Below are positions 1 to 9,076 of a stretch of 64,000 nt of DNA, one piece after another. Every line of letters starts with the position of its first letter. The first letter of the stretch is position 1. The stretch lies in contig NZ_FQYU01000002.1 in NCBI RefSeq assembly GCF_900141855.1, forward strand, positions 372,001-436,000, written 5' to 3'. The stretch is from Pseudozobellia thermophila (GTDB taxonomy: Bacteria > Bacteroidota > Bacteroidia > Flavobacteriales > Flavobacteriaceae). Position numbers and translations under genes: made by a program. Below the pieces are notes generated by a model. The model made no database searches and was not told the origin of the DNA. It worked only from the letters and a program-made list of their open reading frames with translations.

Positions 1-67
1 ATTGAAACGGTGCGGGTTGATGGTTTTGGAGGCTGGTCCCCAAGAAATAATATCCTATTTTTACGGC

Positions 68-1120
68 GTGAATATACACAGAAAATACATGCTTAGGTGC
101 CTTCAGATCGCAAAGAACGGCTTGGGCACCACCGCCCCCAATCCGATGGTCGGATGCCTCATCGTGCACAATTCAAAAATCATCGGCGAAGGCTACACCA
201 GTCCCTACGGCGGGCCCCACGCCGAGGTGAACGCCATAAATTCGGTGGCGGACAAGTCGCTGTTAAAGGACGCCACCCTTTACGTTACCCTCGAACCTTG
301 CTCCCATTTTGGAAAAACCCCGCCCTGTGCCGACCTGATCGTCGCACACCAGGTCGGCAAGGTGGTCATCGGCCTGTTGGACCCCCATGTTAAGGTAGCG
401 GGCAAGGGCATACAAAAGCTAAGGGACGCGGGCATATCGGTCGAATATGGAATCATGGAGGCCGAATGCCGCGAACACCACCGACGTTTTTTGTGCTTCC
501 ACGAAAAAGGGCGGCCGTACATCATCCTCAAATGGGCACAAACAACCGATGGTTTTATAGCGCCGGAACGGAACCTAAGGAAATCAAACCCCGAACCGTA
601 TTGGATCACCAACACGTATTCGAGGCAGTTGGTACACAAATGGCGAAGTGAAGAGCAGGCCATTTTGGTGGGCACCCATACGGTTACCGAAGACAACCCG
701 AAATTGGATGTCAGGTCGTGGACAGGCAAAAACCCGTTGCGGGTCGTACTCGACAGGGAAATGCGATTAGATACGGGATACCACGTCATGGACGGAAAGA
801 CGCCCACATTGATGGTCTCCGACCCCAAACACCGGGGAAAGGGACCTAAAACGGTCACATATGCCTTTATCGATTTTTCAAAAAATGTGGTCGGTCAATT
901 ATGTGACGTCTTGCACGAACACAACATAACCAGTATTATCGTAGAGGGAGGGGCAAAAACCCTCCAAAGCTTTATCGCTACCGGCCTTTGGGACGAGGCA
1001 CGTGTCTTTACGGGAACAACTTCCTTCAAAAAAGGCCTACGGGCCCCAACATTATCGGGCCGTTTGGTCCACACAAAACGGGTGGCAACCGACACTTTGA
1101 ACATATACCGCAATGATTAA
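68..1120 (+). CDS. ribD: Bifunctional riboflavin biosynthesis deaminase/reductase RibD
   Basis: Cytosolic two-domain enzyme of riboflavin synthesis. The N-terminal half deaminates the diaminopyrimidine product of GTP cyclohydrolase II and the C-terminal half reduces the ribosyl side chain. Counting from GTG 68, the zinc motif HAE lies at residues 51-53 and the PC/GKTPPC motif at 77-87. The reductase part runs from about residue 150 to the end and contains VEGGAKT near 290. The frame stays open to the left window edge. I chose GTG 68 because it sits a few residues before the conserved YMLRCLQIAKNGLG helix; ATG 89 is the alternative. Length (350 aa) is normal. It overlaps the next gene by 8 bp and heads a run of four co-directional genes. 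Confidence 0.93.
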   Translation: MNIHRKYMLRCLQIAKNGLGTTAPNPMVGCLIVHNSKIIGEGYTSPYGGPHAEVNAINSVADKSLLKDATLYVTLEPCSHFGKTPPCADLIVAHQVGKVVIGLLDPHVKVAGKGIQKLRDAGISVEYGIMEAECREHHRRFLCFHEKGRPYIILKWAQTTDGFIAPERNLRKSNPEPYWITNTYSRQLVHKWRSEEQAILVGTHTVTEDNPKLDVRSWTGKNPLRVVLDREMRLDTGYHVMDGKTPTLMVSDPKHRGKGPKTVTYAFIDFSKNVVGQLCDVLHEHNITSIIVEGGAKTLQSFIATGLWDEARVFTGTTSFKKGLRAPTLSGRLVHTKRVATDTLNIYRND

Positions 1121-1718
1121 GAACATAATTTTCGATTTTGGAGACGTTTTCATCAATTTGGACAAGGAGATTATTTTTAGGGAAATGATCCAATTAGGGG
1201 CTAGCGAACACCTGGGACCGGAATTGATCGACCTGAACAACCGTTATGAGGTAGGGCAGATTTCTACCGAACATTTTATCTCAAGGCTGTCGGCGATCTA
1301 CCCTTCGGCCAGCCCTACCCGAATCGTGGACATTTGGAACGGCATGTTGCTCGACTTCCCCGATGAACGATTGCACTTTATCGAAGATTTGGCCCGGCAA
1401 CAAAGGTACCGTCTGTTTCTTTTGAGCAATACCAATGAACTCCACATCGAACATGTGCAAAAAATCATGGGCAAGGCTAAGTTCGACAGGTTTAAAAACG
1501 CTTTTGAAAAATTCTACCTTTCACACGAGATCAAACTGCGCAAGCCCTCCTCGGCCATCTACCAATTCGTACTTGAAGAGAACGGTCTGAAGGCCGAAGA
1601 GACCTTTTTTATCGACGATACCCAAGAAAACACCAGGGCGGCCGAAAAGCTCGGCATTCGATGCTGGAACCTTCGAGTTGGCAAAGACGACATCGTTCAA
1701 CTAAAATCAAGACTTTAG
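1113..1718 (+). CDS. HAD-family phosphatase (YihX-like)
   Basis: Haloacid dehalogenase superfamily hydrolase, 201 aa, probably a small-metabolite phosphatase. Motif I is FDFGD with Asp8 as nucleophile. This subfamily often has Gly in place of the second Asp, as here. Motif II is LLSNTN near residue 103, the motif III lysine lies in LRKPSS near 141, and motif IV is FIDDTQEN near 166. The start ATG overlaps the end of ribD by 8 bp, so it is translationally coupled. RibD's pathway includes a dephosphorylation step often done by a HAD enzyme, so a riboflavin role is possible, but that is inference from position only. The next gene begins at the base after the stop codon. Confidence 0.85.
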   Translation: MIKNIIFDFGDVFINLDKEIIFREMIQLGASEHLGPELIDLNNRYEVGQISTEHFISRLSAIYPSASPTRIVDIWNGMLLDFPDERLHFIEDLARQQRYRLFLLSNTNELHIEHVQKIMGKAKFDRFKNAFEKFYLSHEIKLRKPSSAIYQFVLEENGLKAEETFFIDDTQENTRAAEKLGIRCWNLRVGKDDIVQLKSRL

Positions 1719-2582
1719 ATGCTCTACCTGTGCCTTAGCGTACTCGCCTCAAGTTTGATATTCGTGGTCTTTAAATTGTTCGATCGGTTTAAGGTCGAAA
1801 CCCTGTACGCCATCGTCACCAATTATGTGGTAGCCTGCCTAGTGGGCCTTCTTTTTTATACGGGCGATGTGCCCTATAGCGAAATTGCCCGAAAACCTTG
1901 GTTTTGGGGCACGCTGGCCCTAGGCCTGTTGTTTATTGTGGTATTCAACCTTATAGCCGCTACGGCGCAACGCATTGGGGTAAGCGTGGCATCGGTGGCC
2001 ACCAAGATGTCATTGGTCATTCCCGTCGTCTTCGGTATGGTCGTTTACGGTGAAGAATTGGGCATAGGCAAGCAAATAGGCATACTCTTGGCCTTGGCCG
2101 CAGTGTACTTTGCCTCCATAAAGGGAAAATCGATAAGGGTACGAAGACCGTCCCTTCTACTGCCCTTAGGCGTTTTTTTGGGCTCGGGAATTATCGACAC
2201 CAGCATAAAGTACATACAGGAAGTCTATATCCACGAAAACGAATACCCCCTTTTTTCGGCAACCGTTTTTGGTGCCGCGGCGCTGACCGGCATTCTTTTT
2301 GCCATTGGTAAAAGCAGGCACACACCCTTAAGAATGGACGTAAGGAATATTTTGGGCGGGGTCGCCCTGGGCATCCCCAATTACTTTTCGATATACTTTC
2401 TCTTAAAGGCCCTCCAAAACGACACGCTCAACAGTGCTTCGATATTTACCATAAACAATGTGGCCATCGTTATGTTCTCTACCCTATTGGGCATCGTGCT
2501 CTTTAAGGAAGAGATCAGTGGAAAGAATTGGTTCGGAATCGGCCTCGCCGTCATAAGTATATTACTGGTCGCCCTTTTTTGA
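1719..2582 (+). CDS. EamA/DMT-family membrane transporter
   Basis: Integral inner-membrane protein of 287 aa with about ten hydrophobic segments, matching the drug/metabolite transporter superfamily (two EamA repeats). The first repeat ends near residue 140 with a basic loop (KGKSIRVRRPS). The second ends at the C-terminus with NWFGIGLAVISILLVALF, and the typical LFKEEISGKNWFGI loop is visible. Substrate cannot be read from sequence. It abuts the HAD gene with no gap and is followed within about 17 nt by the YigZ gene, so it is likely in the same transcript as ribD. Confidence 0.85.
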   Translation: MLYLCLSVLASSLIFVVFKLFDRFKVETLYAIVTNYVVACLVGLLFYTGDVPYSEIARKPWFWGTLALGLLFIVVFNLIAATAQRIGVSVASVATKMSLVIPVVFGMVVYGEELGIGKQIGILLALAAVYFASIKGKSIRVRRPSLLLPLGVFLGSGIIDTSIKYIQEVYIHENEYPLFSATVFGAAALTGILFAIGKSRHTPLRMDVRNILGGVALGIPNYFSIYFLLKALQNDTLNSASIFTINNVAIVMFSTLLGIVLFKEEISGKNWFGIGLAVISILLVALF

Positions 2583-2598
2583 TGGAAGAATGGAAGAA

Positions 2599-3201
2599 AT
2601 GAACGACACATATCAAACTATTGCCGCCCCCTCACAGGAAGCGCTCTACAAAGACCGAAAGAGCAAGTTTTATGCATATGCCTATCCTATTGAATCGGAA
2701 GAAGAGGTAAAACCGATTATCGAGGAGTTAAGAAAAAAGCATTCGGGGGCCAACCACGTTTGCTATGCTTGGCAAATAGGGGTCGAATCGCCCACTTACC
2801 GGGCCAATGATGACGGGGAGCCCAACAATTCGGCAGGAATGCCCATTTACGGACAGCTTCAATCCTTCGGGGTTACCAACGTACTGATAGCGGTAGCCCG
2901 GATTTTCGGAGGGACCAAACTGGGCGTAGGGGGCCTGATATCTGCCTACAGGACGGCGGCCCAAATGGCCCTGGAGCAGTCGAAGATCGTAACCCGGACC
3001 GTAAAGACCCTGTTCAAGCTCAATTTTGAATACGCCCAAATGGACATTGTGATGCGCACCATCAAACAAAGGGACCTCGAAATTGTTTCCCAAAAGATGG
3101 AACTGGACTGCGAACTGATAATTGCCGTAAGGGCGAAACAGGCCAAGGAAACCGAGGAAATTTTTGAAGCCCTACATCAGGTAAGGTTAACGCCGATTTA
3201 A
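2599..3201 (+). CDS. YigZ/IMPACT family protein
   Basis: Protein of 200 aa in the YigZ/IMPACT (UPF0029) family. Members have an N-terminal ribosomal-S5-like fold and a C-terminal domain resembling an EF-G module, and may act in translation stress control. The family core is visible as GANHVCYAWQIG, RANDDGEPNNSAGMPI and VARIFGGTKLGVGGLI (residues about 48-115). ATG 2590 in the same frame is possible. I prefer 2599 because homologs begin with a DTYxTIxxPS stretch right after Met. The stop overlaps the stop of the convergent thioesterase gene by a few bases, leaving no room for a terminator between them. Confidence 0.88.
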   Translation: MNDTYQTIAAPSQEALYKDRKSKFYAYAYPIESEEEVKPIIEELRKKHSGANHVCYAWQIGVESPTYRANDDGEPNNSAGMPIYGQLQSFGVTNVLIAVARIFGGTKLGVGGLISAYRTAAQMALEQSKIVTRTVKTLFKLNFEYAQMDIVMRTIKQRDLEIVSQKMELDCELIIAVRAKQAKETEEIFEALHQVRLTPI

Positions 3202-3614
3202 GTTCGCCCCGCCCCTTCGTCCCCTATTTTTTCCAAAATGTAATCGGGGCACTTTATGGGCCTTTTGGTCTTGCTATCGAGAAAGGCCAAGACCGTATTG
3301 GCCAAAACCAAAACCTCCTTTTTTTCGTTATAAATAGTGTAATCAAATTCGATCTTGACCCCAGGCTTTTTCTTTAGTTTGGTCTCAACGGTTATAAGGT
3401 CGTCATATACCGCAGATTTTTTAAAATGTATATTTAAGGATATAACTGGCAATATAATGCCGTTTTCTTCCATCTCTTTGTAGGAAATACCCAATGACCT
3501 TAACCATTCCACCCTTCCTATCTCCAAATATTGCGCATAATTGCCGTGGTAGACAACGCCCATTTGATCGGTTTCGCCGTATCTGACCCGGAAAGAAATT
3601 TTGTTAAAGTTCAT
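3198..3614 (-). CDS. Acyl-CoA thioesterase, hotdog fold (YbgC-like)
   Basis: Small 4-hydroxybenzoyl-CoA-type thioesterase, 138 aa. The active-site region is RYGETDQMGVVYHGNY with Asp16 as the catalytic residue and the family YHGNY at 22-26, followed by YLEIGRVEWLRSLG. The frame is open further upstream, but ATG 3614 gives the usual family N-terminus. In proteobacteria YbgC acts with the Tol-Pal system; here there is no such context. It faces YigZ tail to tail with overlapping stops and is divergent from dnaA. Confidence 0.87.
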   Translation of the reverse strand: MNFNKISFRVRYGETDQMGVVYHGNYAQYLEIGRVEWLRSLGISYKEMEENGIILPVISLNIHFKKSAVYDDLITVETKLKKKPGVKIEFDYTIYNEKKEVLVLANTVLAFLDSKTKRPIKCPDYILEKIGDEGAGRT

Positions 3615-3817
3615 TGAATTTCGTGTAAAAACTATATATTTAAATGATTTCAAGCTAGGCAATGAACATGCGAAAAAAAAAGGGCAAATTCAATAGACTT
3701 TCGATTTTTTTTTTAGCTTTTTTGTTCACATATTTGCCCCACTAAGAAAGTAGGTATCCCCTCATGCTTTCGCCCGACTTACGAAATCACTAACCGACAA
3801 AATAGATAAACTTTAAA

Positions 3818-5242
3818 ATGGGTGTTACTGCTAATTCCGTATGGAAAAATTGTTTGGCTTTTATTCAAGATAATATCCAACCGCAGGCATTCAAAACATG
3901 GTTTGAGCCTATAAAGCCGATTAAGCTTTCGGAAAATGCTTTAAGCATCCAAGTTCCCAGTAAATTCTTTTACGAGTGGTTGGAGGAGCACTATGTGAAA
4001 TTGCTCAAAGTGGCCCTTACAAAGGAGTTGGGGGAAACCGCCAAATTGGTCTATATCATCCGTATGGAGAACACATACGGCAACAAGGAACCCTTTACCG
4101 AAAAGATTCCGAGTTCGAACCGGGGCAATATGGGGCCACAGGAAATGGATGTGCCCATCAAGTCAAAAAACCCCGAACTAAAGAACCCCTTTGTCATACC
4201 GGGAATTCGAAACATCAAGATCGAGTCACAGTTAAACCCGAATTACAATTTCGATAATTTTCTGGAAGGCGATTCGAACCGTTTGGCCCGTTCGGCGGGT
4301 ATGGCGGTCGCCAATAAGCCCGGAGGCACTTCCTTTAATCCGCTTTTGGTCTTTGGCGGTGTCGGTTTGGGAAAAACCCACTTGGCCCACGCCATTGGGG
4401 TAGAGATCAAGGACAAATATCCCGAACGCACCGTGCTCTATATTTCTGCCGAGAAATTTACACAGCAATACATAGAGTCGGTCAAAAAGAACACCCGAAA
4501 CGATTTTATCCATTTCTATCAATTGATAGACGTTCTCATTATCGACGACGTTCAGTTCTTGTCGGGCAAATCAGGTACCCAAGATGTGTTTTTCCACATC
4601 TTCAACCACCTGCACCAAAACGGCAAACAGGTGATCTTGACTTCCGACAAGGCACCCGTTGACATGCAGGATATCGAACAGCGTTTGCTGTCTAGGTTCA
4701 AATGGGGCCTCTCGGCCGAACTTCAAAGTCCGGACTACGAAACCCGTGTATCCATTGTAAAGAACAAGTTGTACCGAGATGGGGTTGAAATGCCCGATGA
4801 AATCGTCGACTACGTTGCCAAGCACATAAAAACGAACATTCGCGAACTGGAGGGCGCCATTATCTCGTTGATCGCACAATCATCGTTCAACAAAAAGGAA
4901 GTTACCTTGGAGCTTGCACAGCAAGTTGTTGAAAAGTTCGTAAAAAACACCAAACGCGAAGTCTCCATAGATTATATTCAAAAAGTAGTTTCCGATTACT
5001 TCGAGATGGATGTGGCCACCTTACAATCCAAGACCCGTAAGCGCCATATCGTACAAGCAAGGCAATTGGCCATGTTCTTTGCCAAAAAGTTCACCAAGGC
5101 CTCTTTGGCCAGTATCGGTTCACAGATAGGCAAAAGGGACCATGCGACCGTTTTGCATGCCTGCAAAACGGTGGACAATCTTGCCGAGACCGACAAGCAG
5201 TTCAGAAAGTACATCGAAGACTTGACCAAAAAATTCACATGA
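3818..5242 (+). CDS. dnaA: Chromosomal replication initiator DnaA
   Basis: Replication initiator, an AAA+ ATPase that melts oriC; 474 aa, normal length. Domain I covers about residues 1-90, followed by a short linker. Walker A (GGVGLGKTH) is at about 179-188 and Walker B (LIIDDVQ) at about 240-246. Box VII with the arginine finger reads LLSRFKWGL near 290. The C-terminal DNA-binding domain carries the signature GKRDHATVLHACKTV near 437-450. The roughly 200-bp upstream region is AT-rich, with long A and T runs. I saw no cluster of TTATCCACA-type DnaA boxes there, so oriC is not evident beside the gene. The phosphatase gene follows 7 nt downstream. Confidence 0.97.
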   Translation: MGVTANSVWKNCLAFIQDNIQPQAFKTWFEPIKPIKLSENALSIQVPSKFFYEWLEEHYVKLLKVALTKELGETAKLVYIIRMENTYGNKEPFTEKIPSSNRGNMGPQEMDVPIKSKNPELKNPFVIPGIRNIKIESQLNPNYNFDNFLEGDSNRLARSAGMAVANKPGGTSFNPLLVFGGVGLGKTHLAHAIGVEIKDKYPERTVLYISAEKFTQQYIESVKKNTRNDFIHFYQLIDVLIIDDVQFLSGKSGTQDVFFHIFNHLHQNGKQVILTSDKAPVDMQDIEQRLLSRFKWGLSAELQSPDYETRVSIVKNKLYRDGVEMPDEIVDYVAKHIKTNIRELEGAIISLIAQSSFNKKEVTLELAQQVVEKFVKNTKREVSIDYIQKVVSDYFEMDVATLQSKTRKRHIVQARQLAMFFAKKFTKASLASIGSQIGKRDHATVLHACKTVDNLAETDKQFRKYIEDLTKKFT

Positions 5243-5249
5243 TTCCCGC

Positions 5250-5696
5250 ATGAGAACCAAGGTTTTAATGGTATGCCTCGGCAATATATGCAGGTCGCCA
5301 TTGGCAGAAGGCATCCTTCAAAACAAGGTCGATCCCGACAGGGTATTTGTCGATTCCGCCGGTACAGGGGGCTACCATATAGGCAACCCGCCCGACCCAC
5401 GCTCCATTGCCGTCGCCAAAAAATACGGAATCCATATCGAAGACCAACGCTGTAGGCAGTTCGGGCCGGCCGATTTCAGTGAATTCGACCTCATTTACGC
5501 GATGGACCAAAGCAATTACAACAATATTATCGCCTTGGCCTCCTCGCAGGCCGAAATAGAAAAGGTAAAGCTTCTTCTCGACGAAGTCGATAGGTACGGC
5601 AGGGAAGTACCCGATCCCTATTGGAACGACAATGGTTTCGAAGAGGTGTTCGAAATGATCGATGCCGCTTGTGAGGCCATTGCCAAAAAGCTTTGA
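5250..5696 (+). CDS. Low-molecular-weight protein-tyrosine-phosphatase
   Basis: Cytosolic phosphotyrosine phosphatase of the LMW-PTP/arsenate reductase fold, 148 aa. The P-loop CLGNICRS gives Cys9-(X5)-Arg15, and the general-acid loop DPYW lies at about residues 119-122. Both catalytic elements are intact. It starts 7 nt after dnaA and is followed 19 nt later by an RsmI-like methyltransferase gene, which suggests cotranscription. There is no tyrosine kinase nearby, so its substrate is unknown. Confidence 0.93.
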   Translation: MRTKVLMVCLGNICRSPLAEGILQNKVDPDRVFVDSAGTGGYHIGNPPDPRSIAVAKKYGIHIEDQRCRQFGPADFSEFDLIYAMDQSNYNNIIALASSQAEIEKVKLLLDEVDRYGREVPDPYWNDNGFEEVFEMIDAACEAIAKKL

Positions 5697-5715
5697 AAAC
5701 AGGGCCCCAGAACAT

Positions 5716-6441
5716 ATGAAAAACAACGAACGCCAAACCGGAAGCCTATATCTAATTCCAACGACCTTGGGCAACACAGCTCCTTTGGAAGTACTGCCCA
5801 TTTCGATTAAACAGGCCATAGAGGACATTGACCATTACATCGTCGAAAACGAAAAATCGGCGCGGCATTTTATCAAAAAAATCAGTCCGAGAAAATCGCA
5901 ACCCGGTTTAACTATTTCGGTACTCAACAAATACACCGAACCCGAAGAGGTTCCCGTTATGCTTGAGCCTTGCTTGCAGGGCAATGACATCGCCATTCTT
6001 TCAGAGGCAGGCTGCCCCGGAATTGCGGACCCAGGTTCGGAAGTTGTTCGGCTGGCCCATGGAAAAAATATCCGTGTAATCCCCCTGGTCGGACCATCCT
6101 CCATCGTATTGGCCCTAATGGCCAGTGGCATGAACGGGCAGAGCTTTGCCTTCAACGGTTATTTGCCCATAGACAACGCCGAACGGAAAAGCTCCATTAA
6201 ACGATTGGAAAAGCTTTCCAAAGAATATGGACAATCGCAATTGTTCATTGAAACCCCCTATAGAAACGACAAACTTTTTGCCGAGTTGCTCAAAACCCTA
6301 CACCCCAACACACGGGTATGTATCGCTTGCGACTTAACCCTTCCCACAGAATACATCCTGACCAAAACCATAGCCGACTGGAAACGCACCAAAATAGAAT
6401 CCCTTCATAAGCGTCCCGCCATCTTTATTATTCAGGGATAA
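5716..6441 (+). CDS. SAM-dependent methyltransferase, RsmI/tetrapyrrole methylase fold
   Basis: Protein of 241 aa in the tetrapyrrole (corrin/porphyrin) methylase superfamily, closest in layout to RsmI, the 16S rRNA C1402 2'-O-methyltransferase. Visible elements are LYLIPTTLGN at the N-terminus, the SAM loop LSEAGCPGIADPG near residue 95, and VIPLVGPSSIVLALMASG near 120. The stretch LFIETPYRND appears in place of RsmI's FYEAPHR. Bacteroidota carry this shortened form in addition to a canonical RsmI, so the exact substrate is uncertain. I used ATG 5716 because the upstream frame extension overlaps the phosphatase gene. Confidence 0.82.
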   Translation: MKNNERQTGSLYLIPTTLGNTAPLEVLPISIKQAIEDIDHYIVENEKSARHFIKKISPRKSQPGLTISVLNKYTEPEEVPVMLEPCLQGNDIAILSEAGCPGIADPGSEVVRLAHGKNIRVIPLVGPSSIVLALMASGMNGQSFAFNGYLPIDNAERKSSIKRLEKLSKEYGQSQLFIETPYRNDKLFAELLKTLHPNTRVCIACDLTLPTEYILTKTIADWKRTKIESLHKRPAIFIIQG

Positions 6442-6573
6442 GCATTATTTTTTTCTTCAATAGCTGAAAATCAGCATCTTGCCCCCCCCTGTAAAATTAC
6501 AAGCATAGTCGCTTCAACAGGACACAAGTACATACTACTTACCCGGGCAATGTCGAAAAATCAAGCTATCAAA

Positions 6574-8067
6574 ATGAAAAGAATCGTTTTATTAATTCTC
6601 ATAGGGCAGTTCGTAGCTTGTCAAAGCCGACAAAAAGAGCTCAACCTTTCCCAAGGGCTTCACATCCCAAACGCAACCATAATATCTACGGAAGACGGCA
6701 CCTACACCCCGTTCATCGGCCATGTAGTGGTAGAAAAGGACAAAATTCTTTACGTAGACGAAAAAGAACCCCGTATTACCGGCACCTTTGAGCGAATTGA
6801 TGGCTCCGGAAAATTTGTGGTACCCGGCTTGATCGACAGTCATGTCCACATAACCGAGGTACAGGGAATGCTTCCACACCATATGGAAAAGTATCCCGAA
6901 ATTACCGAAGAGTTTAACCGGCAAATGCCAAAAAGTTATTTATACCATGGGTTTACCACGCTCGTCAACCTTGGAGGCATCTCCCAAGAACAGATCGACG
7001 ATTTCAATTCGCAACCCCTTAGGCCGGACCTATACCATACCGGACGTTCGGGGGCTTCGGTTGCCAATGGCTATCCCATGAATTTTGCACCTGAACACCA
7101 TCGCTTTGAAGCGACCCCGAACTTCATTTATTTGGAAAGTGAAGCCGAGCGCATACCCCATAAATTCGAACCCGCCGACCACACTCCCATGGCCGTTGTG
7201 GGACGGATCAAGCGGTCAGGCGCCATAGCCGTAAAGTCGTATTACGAATCCGGTTTTAGGGGCATGCCCAAGTTACCTGTACCAACAAGGGAAATCATGG
7301 AAGAATTGCTCGAGGAGTCCCATGCCAACGGACTGGTTTTAACCGTTCACGGAAACTCACTTGAAGCACATTCCTTTTTGGCCGGTGTAGGGGTAGATGT
7401 CTTGGCGCACGGGTTATGGAATTGGGAAAGATACAAAGATGTACCAAAGGATTCGCTGCCCCTGGAAGTTAAGCAAACCTTGGACCTAATTATTCAAAAA
7501 CAAATAGGTTACACCCCTACCCTCACCGTTATTGCCGGGGAAGAAGCCTTGGCCGATGATAGGTTCCTCAATCAGCCCGGGTTAAAAAAGGTAGTTCCCC
7601 AAAAGCTTCTCGACTGGTATCGAACGGAAGAAGGCCAATGGTTTGCCAACGAACTTTTTGGCGAATATGGGGTCGACCAAGTCCATACCATCTACGAAAA
7701 CATTCAAGCCCACGCCATGCTTGCCCTAAAATACCTATCCGACAATAACGGACTCATTTTATTCGGAACGGACACCCCGTCATCGCCGACCTATGGAAAC
7801 CAACCCGGCCATAACGGATATTGGGAGTTTAAATTGATGGAAGAAGCCGGTGTTCCCCTACACCAAATTCTTTCTTCGGCCACCATCAACAATGCAAAGG
7901 CATTTCATCTAGACGCCCAACTAGGCTCAATAACTACCGGCAAAAAGGCCAATTTAGTGCTGCTCTCCAAAAACCCCTTAAAAGAAATAGAGGCCTACAA
8001 TACCATTGAACAGGTAATCGTTGGTGGTAAACGCATTGAAAGGAAGAAGCTGGAAATCAGCGAATAA
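6574..8067 (+). CDS. Amidohydrolase-family lipoprotein
   Basis: Exported metal-dependent hydrolase of 497 aa. The N-terminus is a lipoprotein signal (MKRIVLLILIGQFVAC, Cys near residue 16), so the mature protein is probably anchored in the envelope. Amidohydrolase motifs are present: DSHVHI with the metal pair His90/His92, a possible carbamylated Lys in AVKSYY near 220, His in LTVHGNS near 258 and in LAHGLW near 278, and the metal Asp in FGTDTPS near 400. The C-terminal beta sandwich ends with the usual GKKANLVLLSKNPL. ATG 6550 lies upstream in frame, but 6574 gives a clean signal peptide. Substrate unknown; family members include dipeptidases and imidazolonepropionase-like enzymes. Confidence 0.85.
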   Translation: MKRIVLLILIGQFVACQSRQKELNLSQGLHIPNATIISTEDGTYTPFIGHVVVEKDKILYVDEKEPRITGTFERIDGSGKFVVPGLIDSHVHITEVQGMLPHHMEKYPEITEEFNRQMPKSYLYHGFTTLVNLGGISQEQIDDFNSQPLRPDLYHTGRSGASVANGYPMNFAPEHHRFEATPNFIYLESEAERIPHKFEPADHTPMAVVGRIKRSGAIAVKSYYESGFRGMPKLPVPTREIMEELLEESHANGLVLTVHGNSLEAHSFLAGVGVDVLAHGLWNWERYKDVPKDSLPLEVKQTLDLIIQKQIGYTPTLTVIAGEEALADDRFLNQPGLKKVVPQKLLDWYRTEEGQWFANELFGEYGVDQVHTIYENIQAHAMLALKYLSDNNGLILFGTDTPSSPTYGNQPGHNGYWEFKLMEEAGVPLHQILSSATINNAKAFHLDAQLGSITTGKKANLVLLSKNPLKEIEAYNTIEQVIVGGKRIERKKLEISE

Positions 8068-8221
8068 CCCCAAACAAATTGAGATAACACTGCATGATGA
8101 AGAGGATTGGAACCTACCGGGCCAACGAACAAATACTTGCATACTTATTCCCTACCCATACGAAAGGGCACGACGCCCAGAACACGCTTGGTAGGGTACA
8201 CATAGCCTCACCTGAACGACA

Positions 8222-8256
8222 GAAAAAAAAACAAGCCCCAATAGTTCTATTGGGGC
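8222..8256 (-). terminator. Rho-independent terminator of the lytic-transglycosylase-like gene
   Basis: A 9-bp stem (GCCCCAATA / TATTGGGGC, 8235-8256) with a 4-nt loop is followed on the minus strand by a T-run (positions 8230-8222). It lies about 30 nt past the stop at 8285. Confidence 0.8.
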
Positions 8257-8284
8257 CCGTCCACTTTCATATGTACATTGTACC

Positions 8285-8929
8285 TTAACTAGACGTTTTT
8301 AAAACTTTAGGGTTTCGTTTCGGAACGATATCCGAAACATCGTAGCCCGAAAACTTGCGCATATACTGCGCAATACTCGTACCATAGCTGTCTGCCACAT
8401 CGAGGGCACCCCAAGAGCGCAGGTATTTTTTGACATTTCCCGCTCCGGCCAAATGCGCCGCTGCGAGAATACCCGACTCGGTAACCACCGTACCGTTGAT
8501 TGTCTTACCCGTAAAACGCGGAATATCCCTTCTAAGGATCCACTTGTTGCGGGCAATATTGGTATGAAAGGCCCTTTCTTGCAACACGGGGTCATTGAGA
8601 AAACGGGTCGCATTGTAGACGCCCATCAGCTGCAAGGTGCCAATACCAAATTGGTACTTGCCCAAATACCCCAAGGTATTTGTCGTAAAATAATTGCCCT
8701 GAGATTCCTTGAACGCCAGGGCCTCCTTAAAACCAATATAAGAGCTTCCTAAAAAAGGCGGAGCCATTAACATGGTTTTCGAAACGGTCTTGTTTTTGGG
8801 GAACAAAACCAAAGTAGGTTGATTCACTTTAAGGGTTTCAGGCACTTTAACCTTGACAGGTTTAAAGGCAAAACTCATTAAAATGCCGGTAATGATAAGG
8901 GGGCTTGTAAAAATTAGCCACTTTCTCAT
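8285..8929 (-). CDS. Membrane-anchored lytic-transglycosylase-like protein
   Basis: Protein of 214 aa with an N-terminal hydrophobic segment (residues about 4-22) that acts as signal or anchor. The rest resembles a lysozyme/SLT-fold domain: a likely catalytic Glu in FKESQGNY (near residue 74), then LGYLGKYQFG and LAAAHLAGAGNV, which correspond to the ES-G, GLMQ-like and YNAG-like motifs of soluble lytic transglycosylases. This points to peptidoglycan cleavage in the periplasm, but activity is inferred from motifs only. It is monocistronic: its own terminator lies downstream and a TATATTTG -7 box lies about 57-64 nt upstream. Confidence 0.72.
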   Translation of the reverse strand: MRKWLIFTSPLIITGILMSFAFKPVKVKVPETLKVNQPTLVLFPKNKTVSKTMLMAPPFLGSSYIGFKEALAFKESQGNYFTTNTLGYLGKYQFGIGTLQLMGVYNATRFLNDPVLQERAFHTNIARNKWILRRDIPRFTGKTINGTVVTESGILAAAHLAGAGNVKKYLRSWGALDVADSYGTSIAQYMRKFSGYDVSDIVPKRNPKVLKTSS

Positions 8930-8985
8930 ACACTGTTTTTCCTATGACTTACGGTAAAAAACACCTGCATAGATTTCACAAGCCG

Positions 8986-8993
8986 CAAATATA
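8986..8993 (-). promoter_or_regulatory. Candidate -7 box (TATATTTG)
   Basis: Matches the Bacteroidota TAnnTTTG -7 element on the minus strand, upstream of the transglycosylase-like gene. No good TTTG -33 element is seen at the usual distance. Confidence 0.4.
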
Positions 8994-9076
8994 CGCCCGA
9001 TTTAGGCTTACTTTAAAAAAGCTTTGTTAAAAGATACCCGATTTAGTTAAGAAGTCATAAAGTTTGGACAAACTGC

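Noticed and set aside
2-67. N-terminal extension of ribD to the window edge
   Set aside because: The extra residues do not fit the family, and GTG 68 gives a normal RibD N-terminus. The true start cannot be fully excluded upstream.
3615-3817. oriC next to dnaA
   Set aside because: The region is AT-rich, but I found no cluster of DnaA-box sequences.
5265-5828. 187-aa minus-strand frame opposite the phosphatase and methyltransferase genes
   Set aside because: It is antisense to two well-supported genes and crosses their junction.
8094-8288. 64-aa reading frame on the plus strand
   Set aside because: It runs through the terminator of the opposite-strand gene, has no family resemblance and ends in low-complexity sequence.
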